Below, piece after piece: positions 32,901 through 44,900 of a stretch of DNA of 64,000 nt. Position 1 is the first letter of the stretch. Each line of letters starts with the position of its first letter. This DNA is from Aporrectodea caliginosa (lineage: Eukaryota > Annelida > Clitellata > Crassiclitellata > Lumbricidae), in assembly GCA_020284085.1 (NCBI GenBank), contig JACEVL010000289.1:453501-517500 (forward strand). The letters are read 5' to 3'. The translations under genes and the position numbers were made by a program. The notes under the pieces are model-generated. The model saw nothing but the letters and a program-made list of their open reading frames with translations, was not told where the DNA came from and ran no database searches.

Positions 32901-35900
32901 GCCTCTGAATAGGTATTCAGTCATTCATTCAGAGGACTTATATAGCGCCCCTCAGAGGCGCTCCAAAAGGTATCTTGGAGGGGCGCTATTTAAGTCTTCT
33001 GAAAGTCTTCTGGTTTGGATAAATGGTTGATTGTGTGCCTTCTCATGTTCAGTTTGTGTGGATAGTGTTGATGGTATTAATGTGATCTAAGGCGCTACTC
33101 TAGAATAGCAACTTAGAAATTTGTAGTTTACAATTATGGCGTTGATGATGAGTTAGTGAATGGCTTCAAATGCACCTTCCCAGTTCCGTAGACGCCTTAA
33201 GACATTTTTGTTCCCTGACGCAGGCACTGAAGCAGGTCGAGAGCGCAGCTGATTTTTGAGCAGCGCTATATAAATGTTCGATTACAATTACAATTAAGAT
33301 TTATTTAATTGAAGAGTCGATAAATGGCTCTTTATACTTTGCCCCAAACTTTGCTCTTTTTCAGGAATTCTTGCGGACGACATGGGGCTAGGCAAAACGC
33401 TGGAGATTATCGCCTTGATCCTGACTAATTTCGAGAAGGGCCAGCCTCTTGCTGTTCCTGTTGCAGGCGTTCTGCGACCTTCCAAGGTAGATTCTTATTT
33501 ACTTTTTTCTTATGTTTACACTGGCACTCCCACCCCCAAGAGCCATATAGAAGAAGAAGAGCAGTCCCTTTTTCAAAAACTAACCCTGAGAGGAAGCCAT
33601 GGGCGTGGAGTGTTAGCGACTTCATTTTCTTAGCCTCGGCAAAAGTCGGCATACAAGGGCGGGTGCCTATCGTCTCCCTTGCCGTCTCGTCTTCCCACCA
33701 AAAGTGTATGGTCAGTGTACTCCTTAAAGCCAAGTTGGTTAGGGTGCAGGTGAAGCAGTACTCTTGAAACAAATTTCTGCCCTGGCAGGGATTTGTTGAC
33801 AATCCAACACTCTAACCACTAGACAACTATGCACCCACTACAGCCATAGAACCAGGGTGCACTGTATGGGGCACTTGTAATGTGTCCACTTCATGTTATG
33901 CAACCTACAACATGAGTCTTGTAATTTCTGTGCCTGCAAGACATGGTGGACAGTTGGTTAGGGTGCTCGCCATATAATGCGTAGAGTACGAGTTCGAACC
34001 TTCTCCATTGAGACGGTTACTTGTGTAGGGACCTTGAGCAAGTCCTTTTCTCGCAATTGCTCAGCTTGGTCATTAGTGGCGCTTAATAAATGTGTTATGA
34101 CAATAATGTATTTAATTGAAGACTTATTGATTAGTAACATCCATGATGCCAACATCTAATGCACAAGGCAACAGCAGATGGCAAACACAAACCAAGCATT
34201 AATCAGGTCCAGAAGAATAGTCTGTAAGACAGAGAGGCAGCTTATTGTGGATCAGCAGTTTGAAAGAGGTAAGTTTTAAGCTTAGAACGAAATGACACAA
34301 GCGACTGAGCTGAGCAGATGCAGGGAGAAGGTTCTAGAAAGTAGGCCCAACAATTGAAAAGGCTTGTTCACGAAGACCAGTTCTAACCCTACGATTGGCC
34401 GGATAATCAGATGACCTCCTTCGAATAATGATAAGTACGAGGAATCAAGACTCACTTTATATATTGTGGTAATTTATTAACCACCAATAACAATAATAAT
34501 CTGATTTTCCAGATTGCGAAAATGGAACGGCTGAAGATCTATCGCGCTACATCCAAAGAACAACCACATGTGAAATCTGCAGATAAACCTGCCAAAGATG
34601 ATGATGAGTATGTTCCACCCGCGAGTGTAATCATCCGCAAGCCCCTTCTTCCTCTGTCTTTGCCGGATAACGGCAAATCGGACCAAAAGCCGAGTGAAAA
34701 GACGTTCGTGAGCGAGGATGTGAATCTTCCGCATCTGAAAAAGGTCGTCGTAGTTCGAAACGCTCCGTTTGTTCCTGGGTTCAAAATCGACAGCGAATGC
34801 AGCGCAAAAACAGTTGAACCGACTCCAGTTGACTCTGTTTCCGTTCCACCGGCTGCGGAGGTCACGGGCCGACCAAAAAGGTAGGTCCAAACTGAAAATG
34901 GATTTTCCATTTCATTTTAGATTTGGGAGCTACGCAAATAATAAATGTAACGATGCATTTATGTAGCACCTTTCGAACGTCTTTCAAAAGTGTGTGAGGG
35001 TGCTAAGTGTGAATAATTTATGTTGCTCTGTACTGTCATTGAGTATTCATAGTACCTCTCGAGAAAGATAGACTCAATGTGCTTCTGTATGTAAATTCTT
35101 GCTATAACAATTAGTTTCGGATTTGAAGAGGACGGCAGTTGTTGACTGGGTTCACTTGACTTAACAATTGTTGACTGGTTTCACTTGATTTAACAATTGT
35201 TGACTGGCTTAACAATTGTTGACTGGTTTCACTTGATTTAACAATTGTTGACTGGCTTAACAATTGTTGACTGGTTTCACTTGATTTAACAATTGTTGAC
35301 TGGCTAAACAATTGTTGACTGGTTTCACTTGATTTAACAATTGTTGACTGGCTTAACAATTGTTGACTGGTTTCACTTGATTTAACAATTGTTGACTGGC
35401 TTAACAATTGTTGACTGGTTTCACTTGGGGCAACTGTCGACCAGTGCAGTGAAGACATTGGCCCCGGTCGGGAGCACGTCTGATCTTGAGTGTAAATATT
35501 CGATTACGAATGCCATAGCGCTTTCGTTGTCATTGGATCAGATTGGTACTTCTGAGCAATATTAGGATTTATTAGGACAGCATCTCTTTACTGATCTAAG
35601 CCAAAGAGTCTTAGTTTGTGTTTTGGTTGATGATAATTGTACTACAGAAGTCTTTAGATTCGATTAGATTTACTTTGCTTTCCTCTACTTTGTTGTTTTG
35701 AAGGAATGTCAGAAAACCCGTTCAGTACCGTGACATGGACGTAGATGACGAAGAAGAAGAAAGCGATAAACCAGCCAAAAAGAGTGAGTTTTGATCGCTT
35801 TGGTGAAACTTTGCAAGCTGTTTATAGCAAGATTAAATCGGTAGTGTGTTCATCCAACGACTGTGTCTTTGAGCCTGAAGACCAGACTCCAGGTTGTTTG

Positions 35901-38900
35901 CCGAGAGTCTTCTCTGTCATCAAGCAGTAGAATTTGGTTGAGACGCAAGCTGGGAAGTAGAAAGTGACATGTTGATGGGGAAGATGGTTAGTTTTTGTAA
36001 TTTATGTATACCTACTGACTAATTGGTTATATTCTATTCTGATCATTTACCCCTTCACTACTTAAATTTGATGTACCTTTTAGTCATGATAGAGTTGTGA
36101 TCAATTGTTTATGTTTGTTATGTTGTTTTATGTTGGGAACAACAAAATTGAATTGAATTGAAAGTGGTAATAGTGTGGTAAATCCGTGGGAATGGTGTAA
36201 TGCCGTGTGGATGGAAATACAAGCACTGTGTTTACCACGGTAACGGTTGTGACTTTGTCTGCTGTAGTAATTAAATATCTGTTGTGTTAAGTAATTGCAC
36301 TACATAATCATTAATCGAAATCCTTGAATGTTCTATGTCTTTTCAACTTCAGTTAAGTATTCTGAATTTAACGTAACTGTTTTATGTATGAGTACACTTT
36401 TATCTTGTTCTTCTGCTTCATTGGGATGGGGATGGAGTCAGACTTAATGGGGTTGGGGTGGGGACGGGGACAGACCTTATTGGGTGGTGATGGGGCCAGG
36501 CCTGATGGGATGGGGACAGGCCTGATGAGGTAGGGATGGGGACATTCGGCTACTGTATGATAGTTTATATTGCCATTGAACTGTAAGGGATGAACTAAGT
36601 TTCATTCAGCCCCCATTTTATTGATGACCAGACACCTTGTGTTATATTCTCGAGGACTTTCGCACTGGAAGCGCCTCTGATTGGTGTGCACTGTGAGAGG
36701 CGCTTTAAAATTGTTTAAATACAATACAATATGGGAAGCTGATGATGGTAAAGTCACCTTTTATCTCCTTCAATTGTTACCAGGGAAGATGACTAAAGCC
36801 GCTGACACCGAGTCACAGGAAGTGGTAGAACCATCTCGCCGAGGCAGAGGCAAGAAGAAAGCAGTTGTCACTACTCAGGAGGCCGTTGCCACGACGACCA
36901 GTGCTTCCGTTGCCATAGCCGCTAGCTCCGTCCCTGCTGTGGTTGTTGAGGAAGTGGTTTCTGATGCAAACTGGGTCGAGGAGTGTCGCTCGCTGACCGT
37001 TCCGTTGCCTGGAGCATCTGTTCCATGTCCAAGTAGTTCCTCACAGGACTCCTCCAAGTATGGTATGTCTTCCAGCTTTGAACAATTATTTGCCCATTCT
37101 TGATTTGACTAGAGTCGCTCGAAAGTCAGTCCAACCGCCTGTCTCTGTCTGTCTATCTGCCCATGTCTGTCTGCGTATGTCTGTCTGTCTGTCTGTCTGT
37201 ATGTCTGTATGTTAGTCTAGTGGTTATCATGCTAGACTGGCAGCACTAAGGTTGGGGTACAAACCGCCACAAGGGTTGAGTTATTTTTCTTGTTCTGCAT
37301 TCTTGTAAACATTTATCCCAGTTACTTAATTTTGTCCAATTTTTCTACTTGTGTTTTCCTTTTAGTTTAGGAATCATGATAATGATTATTTCTGTAGTGT
37401 TGTCATTAGAAAGCTGCTTCTAGGTTGCTTTACACTATTAGTTAAGTGCCTGGAACAGAGAAGAGGTCAGTAGCAGAGGAGATACGAGTAACAGAGGAGA
37501 TACGAGTAACAGAGGAGATGCGAGTAACAGAGGAGATACGAGTAACAGAGGAGATACGAGTAACAGAGGAGATACGAGTAACAGAGGAGATACGAGTAAC
37601 AGAGGAGAGGCAAGTAACAGGAGATACGAGTAACAGAGGAGATACGAGTAACAGAGGAGATACGAGTAACAGAGGAGATACGAGTAACAGAGGAGAGGCA
37701 AGTAACAGAGGAGATACGAGTAACAGAGGAGATACGAGTAACAGAGGAGATACGAGTAACAGAGGAGATACGAGTAACAGAGGAGATGCGAGTAACAGAG
37801 GAGATACGAGTAACAGAGGAGATACGAGTAACAGGAGATACGAGTAACAGAGGAGATACGAGTAACAGAGGAGATACGAGTAACAGAGGAGATACGAGTA
37901 ACAGAGGAGATACGAGTAACAGAGGAGAGGCAAGTAACAGAGGAGATACGAGTAACAGAGGAGATACGAGTAACAGAGGAGATACGAGTAACAGAGGAGA
38001 TACGAGTAACAGAGGAGATACGAGTAACAGAGGAGATACGAGTAACAGAGGAGATACGAGTAACAGAGGAGATACGAGTAACAGAGGAGATGCGAGTAAC
38101 AGAGGAGATGCGAGTAACAGAGGAGATACGAGTAACAGAGGAGATACGAGTAACAGAGGAGATACGAGTAACAGAGGAGATACGAGTAACAGAGGAGAGG
38201 CAAGTAACAGAGGAGATACGAGTAACAGAGGAGATACGAGTAACAGAGGAGATACGAGTAACAGAGGAGATACGAGTAACAGAGGAGAGGCAAGTAACAG
38301 AGGAGATACGAGTAACAGAGGAGATACGAGTAACAGAGGAGATACGAGTAACAGAGGAGATACGAGTAACAGAGGAGATACGAGTAACAGAGGAGATACG
38401 AGTAACAGAGGAGATAACAGAGGAGTAACAGAGGAGATACGAGTAACAGAGGAGATACGAGTAACAGAGGAGATGCGAGTAACAGAGGAGATACGAGTAA
38501 CAGAGGAGATACGAGTAACAGGAGATACGAGTAACAGAGGAGATACGAGTAACAGAGGAGATACGAGTAACAGAGGAGTAACAGAGGAGATACGAGTAAC
38601 AGAGGAGATACGAGTAACAGAGGAGATACGAGTAACAGAGGAGATACGAGTAACAGAGGAGATACGAGTAACAGAGGAGATGCGAGTAACAGAGGAGATA
38701 CGAGTAACAGAGGAGATACGAGTAACAGAGGAGATACGAGTAACAGAGGAGAGGCAAGTAACAGAGGAGATACGAGTAACAGAGGAGATACGAGTAACAG
38801 AGGAGATACGAGTAACAGAGGAGATACGAGTAACAGAGGAGATACGAGTAACAGAGGAGATGCGAGTAACAGAGGAGATACGAGTAACAGAGGAGATGCG

Positions 38901-41900
38901 AGTAACAGAGGAGATACGAGTAACAGAGGAGATACGAGTAACAGAGGAGATACGAGTAACAGAGGAGAGGCAAGTAACAGAGGAGATACGAGTAACAGAG
39001 GAGATACGAGTAACAGAGGAGATACGAGTAACAGAGGAGATACGAGTAACAGAGGAGATACGAGTAACAGAGGAGATGCGAGTAACAGAGGAGATACGAG
39101 TAACAGAGGAGATACGAGTAACAGAGGAGATACGAGTAACAGAGGAGATACGAGTAACAGAGGAGAGGCAAGTAACAGAGGAGATACGAGTAACAGAGGA
39201 GATGCGAGTAACAGAGGAGATACGAGTAACAGAGGAGATACGAGTAACAGAGGAGATACGAGTAACAGAGGAGATACGAGTAACAGAGGAGATACGAGTA
39301 ACAGAGGAGATACGAGTAACAGAGGAGAGGCAAGTAACAGAGGAGATACAACAGAGGAGATACGAGTAACAGAGGAGATACGAGTAACAGAGGAGATACG
39401 AGTAACAGAGGAGATACGAGTAACAGAGGAGATACGAGTAACAGAGGAGATACGAGTAACAGAGGAGAGGCAAGTCACAGAGAAGAGGCAAGTCACAAAG
39501 GAGATACAAGTCACAAAGGAGATACAAGTCACAGAGAAGAGGCAAGTCACAAAGGAGATACAAGTCACAAAGGAGATACAAGTCACAGAGAAGAGGCAAG
39601 TCACAAAGGAGATACAAGTCACAAAAAAGCTACAGTGGGCTTTCCTCCTTCTTCATCACGATGCAAGTTCTTGTATGATTTGGCCCAGGCTCCAAATATA
39701 ATCATTCTTGTTGTTTAACACAGCGTTGTGCTTGCTAGGTAACACCTTCATAGTGGACTATAGTGGCTTTAAAGATATTTTACATTTGACAGGTGAGATC
39801 GATTCAGGGGACGAACTTCCAGATCTCGATTTGGTCGATCTGCCCGATCCAGCCTCATCTGGTCAGTGTCATTCATTTATTCTGGGTTGAAACATAATAA
39901 TAATAATAATAAATGGGACTCTCCTGCAGATGCACCTGATTTTTCAGACATTTCTCCTGTGTTTCTACTTTAATCTATTAAAAATTGCCACGGAACATTG
40001 CTAACTTTGCGAAGGGGTATAATATTTATGGTGCTTGTCTTTAATTTAATTTAACTTGTTTTTCAAAATTTAAGCAGTGATTAAGTGTTTGCTGATCTGT
40101 TTCATCTGTTTTTTATTTCATTCCATGATTGTTGTCTTTTCTGTAGGCTTGGGAAAGCAGAAGTACGGCAAGTCGACCGGTCGGACTAAAGGTCGTGGAC
40201 CGAGAGCAACGCTTATCATCTGTCCACTCTCAACGCTCAGCAATTGGCTGGTTTGTTCACTTTCATTGTTATCGATTGAGTTAATAATTACGATGGTCCA
40301 TTAAATATGAAATAGCATGGTTTGTTAATCTTTAATTTTAACTTGTTTTCTAAATTTAATTGGTCGATTAGGTGCTTGCTGGAAGTTTTATTAGATTTAA
40401 AAATAGTTTTTCTGAATTTTCTAAAATATTTTTCTGAATTTCCGACTTGGTGTCTGATTGTATCTACGGTGGTGTAGGGGTATGTTTGGTGCCTTGCAGC
40501 CGGAGGGTTGCGGGTTCGAATCCACCTCAAGCCGCTGCGTAGGGACCCTGGGCAAGTCCTTCACTGCAATTACTCATGCGCTTCGGTGTGAAACTCCGAT
40601 TTATTGTATTGTATTGTATTGTATTTGAACACTTGTTATAGCGCCCCTACCAGATTTCCCATTCAGAGGCGCTCCCGACTACTGCGCCGAACGCTGAGTC
40701 GGAGTTTCACGCCGAAGCGCATGAGCAATTGCAAGTGAAGGACTTGCCCAGGGTCCCTACGCGGCGACTTTGAGGTGGATCCGAACCCGCAACCCTCCAG
40801 CTGCAAGGCACCGAACATACCCCTACACCACCGCGCCCCAGTTGTATTGTGATGTGTTGTATTGTGTGTTGTATTGTACTCCACGTTTATAATGCGACCG
40901 AGCCACCCGCAGTAAAGATCCGAGAAATTAATCTCTGATAATCCGACCCGACCGGAAGCGAACCCGGGGCGCCGGCGTGACGAGCGGGCACCAACCCACT
41001 CGGCCACTCAGGATCCTTAATTAGATTTAGTGTCCGCGCTGTAGTAGGGAGCGCCTCTGAGTAGAAATCTTGAAGGGGCGCTATATAAATATCTGAAATG
41101 AATTAATTAGATCAGATCTACTTATCTACGCCTGTCTCCTCGTACTCTCTCGACTTTCTTTTATGCCCTATTGAAGACTTTTCTCTACGATCAGGCCTGG
41201 CTTGGGAGCGCCTCTGAGTAGAGCCCTTGAAGAGGCCCTATATAAATTCATTGATTGATTGATTGAATTGTTTTTCTGAATTTAAATGATCGACTGGGTG
41301 TTTCTTCGATCAGGACCAGATCGAAGAGCACGTCGACGAGAGAGTTCTACTTCAGGTGTTTACTTATTACGGCTCCTCGCGCACTGCGGACCACGAAATG
41401 TTGGCTGATCAGGACATTGTCCTCACCACCTACCAGACGATGGCCTCGGACGCCAAGGCCAGTGGCCCTCTGCTGAAGGTCCACTGGCTGAGGATCGTCC
41501 TCGACGAGGGACACACCATTCGTAACCCCGCTGCGCAGATGACCAAGGCCATCTTGTCCCTGAGAGCCAATCGCAAGTGGGTCGTTACAGGTCAGTCTTT
41601 GGCTGATTTATGTAGCCCTTGTTTGTCTGTCCTTGTGTGTTTCTAAATATTTCTTAGCTCCTTTTGTGCTGTATGTGATCATTGTTTACGTTCAAAGATT
41701 ATATTTTTCTTTGTATCTAAAGAAAAATTTTATTGGGGGAATTATAAAGTGCATTTATCGTTTATTTCTGTTGAACATGTTTTCTTGTCAAGATTTATGG
41801 AGATTTTGTTCACGATATCATCTCGCATTTGTTTAGATTAGTGATAAGTTGATTGATCAGTTGTTTGATTGGTTGATTGTTTGGTGGTTGATTGTTTGGA

Positions 41901-44900
41901 TGATTGATTGATCTCTTGATTGACTGCTGGATGATGAGACAACCACAAGCCATCGATGGCAGATCACAGCGTCTATTGTTGTTCCTTATTTTCTATTCTA
42001 CATGCTTTAGAAACTGAACATGCTGTCACCTGTCAACTCTACTTGAGAATCTGTTTATTGGGCTCTACATCTGAGCTATGCTTGCTAACTGATATTTTAC
42101 TCGTATTGCTATTTACTCATATTGTTATTTACTTGTCTTATTTGTATTGCTATTTACTTATATTGTTATTTACTCGTCTTATTCGTATTCCTATTTACTC
42201 CTATTGTTGTTTACTTGTTTGTTTATTGTCTAGGAACACCAATACAGAACGCATTGAAGGATCTGTGGTCGCTTGTGAGGTTCCTGAATGTGGAACCGTT
42301 CCAGGAGAAGGTCTGGTGGGATCGTACAATTGCCCGACCGCTCTCTTATGGAGATGAAAATGCCGTCAAGTATGTAACGCTGATTGGCTCATCAATTGAT
42401 TGATTGACTGTTTGGTTTATTTGTGATTGATGAATTTGATTGATTGATTGATTGATTGATTGATCGAGAGAGTGATTTATGGATTAAGGCATTGGTGGAG
42501 TAGTTCATTGGTGATTGATGAGGTGATTGAATGATGGAGTGATTGGATGATAGAATGAATGATGTAGTGACAGTTATTGGATGATGAAGTGATTGATTGA
42601 TGGAGTGTCTGTGATTGTTTGTTGGAGTGATTGATTGATTTGGTTCATTGATGTGGTGATTGAGTGAAAATTGACGATTGATTAATTGATTGATTGGTTG
42701 AATTTCATGATGTGGTGATGTAGTGATTAAATAATAATGTGATTGATTGACTGATAAATTGAGTGTGATGCATGGCATTGTTGATTATCTGTAGGAGGGT
42801 TCAGAGCCTGCTGGGAATGATTGCCCTGCGTCGAGTGAAGACGCAGATCGTCGATGGGAAGCCACTGATCGATTTGCCAACAAGAGATGTTTTTGTTGAG
42901 ACCGTCACACTGTCTGCGGAAGAACGCGAAATCTACGACACGATGCAAAATGAAGGAAAACTCATCGTTAGCAAGTCAGTTTTATATCAATCACTTTGTC
43001 AATCAATACTCCATCAATCAATTCTTCCTCATACTGACACGGTAGCCAATTGGTTAGAACGTTCCACTTGTAACGCGGAGAGTGAGGGTTCGATCCTCCT
43101 CCCCTGAGACGGTTACTGTGCAGTAGAGCTGTACCGATATCGCTTTTTGCCGATTATGCCGATACCGCGTATAGCCGATTATTAAATTGCCGATACCGAT
43201 ACCGCGTATAGCCGATTATTAAACTGCCAATACCCATTATGAGACCGAATATTTCATTATTTGTATACTCAAAATGTTCGGTTCCGAAACATAAACCAAT
43301 AATCTATCGTCATAACTATAAGGGTGAATGTTTAAATTAAGTTGGGAAGTTGTTAACGATATGTTTTAATGCATGAATAATACGGGACGTAAAACGGTAG
43401 ATGAAAATCGATAAAAAAACCTTGGAACATGCAAAAATTCAAGTAAAATCATTAAATTATAATACAATTTTGACATCGGCACCGATTAACCGATTATTTC
43501 TGCCGATACCCGATTATGCCGATTGTTCTAATAATCGGCCCGATTACGCGTATGGCCGTTTAATCGGTACAGCTCTACTGTGCAGGGACCTAGACCAAGT
43601 CCTTCACTCACAGTGGCTCGTCACCATCGATTGATGCTTGGTCGTTAGATACTGGTAGATGATTAATGCAGAATAATAATAAATATAATTAGTACGGATT
43701 CTGTCCAACTCCTGAGACAGTTACTGTGTAGGGAACTTCAGCAAGTCCTTTTTTCACAAAATTCTAATTGCCATCGATTGATGCTTGGTCATTATACAGT
43801 GACGCTTATTAAATGCAGAATAATTATTATAATGATAATAATTGTAAACTCCAAACTTCTAAAGTGCCACTCAAAAGCAAAGCGCCTGGCACCAGCTTAT
43901 TCACGTCAGGTCAGAGGGTTTTTTGAAAGGGTAGTAAAATGGAGGTCCGAATGGTAATAATAATTCAAATTCAAAATGTTATTGGAATCGATTCCATGAA
44001 CAGTGAATACAAGGTACACGTATGAATACAGTCATTAACAGTTTTCATTTCGTAAATGCCATTAGTAGGTAACAGAAATTGAAGAGGTCATAGTTTAACA
44101 GGTTAAGTAGTAAAATCGATTCGTAATAATAATGATGGTAATAATGATAATAATAACAATAATGATAATAATAATGGTAATTATTATAACAATGTCGATA
44201 ACCTATTGATGGATGTTGTAGATACTGTCGTCAGGGAACGCTGTTGCATCACTATGGAGAGGTGATGGCACTGATGATGCGACTGCGCCAGATGTGTCTC
44301 CATCCGTTCCTGGTCGCGAAAGCGGCTGAGGCAGCTCAGAAAATGATGGGTATGTCTTGCATTTAGACTTACAACTGGGTGCTCGATAGTCTAGTGGTTC
44401 ATGTTGTTTTTTGTTATTCTCGACATTTGTTGATAAATTTTTCAATCTGTTTGGTGTTTTATCATCAGTTGCTAAGGTAACGAGACGAACAATCCACAAA
44501 ACGACCAAGCGTCACTCAGCATTTGGAAATAAATTTTGCTGTTCTTTCTGTTGCTATGGTAACTGGACACACAAGGACGAGCTAGTCATAGCCTAGTTTT
44601 TTCTGCATTTCTAAATAAAGTTTACTGGTTTTCTGTTGCCTTGGTAACCAGAAACGCAGTCCTGTGACGCGATGACGTCCGACGAGTTCCGGAAGAAGCT
44701 GATCGAAAAGATCGTGCTCGTTCTGAACAGCGGATCGGACGAGGAGTGCGCCATCTGTCTCGATCAACTGAAGACGCCCGTCATCACACACTGCGCTCAC
44801 GTCTTCTGCCGACCGTGTATCGAAGCGGTCATCAACACGGAAAAGGTTTCTGTTCATTCGATTTTATTGTTATTATTGGGCGAATAGTATTGTATTGTAC

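Noticed and set aside
34477..34910. Antisense frames of 120-137 codons over HLTF exon 8
   Set aside because: Shadows of the coding exon; no independent motif or splice signals.
35111..35458. 115-codon Ser/Gln-rich minus-strand frame
   Set aside because: Translation of the 48-bp minisatellite (16-codon period) in HLTF intron 8.
37438..39622. Very long open frames (up to 726 codons) on both strands
   Set aside because: They are translations of the 18-bp minisatellite, which lacks stops in five of six frames. They contain only repeat peptide and sit inside an HLTF intron.
40466..41018. tRNA genes (A and B boxes present)
   Set aside because: No closed acceptor stem or proper anticodon arm, and the heads continue into SINE bodies and tails shared by other copies.
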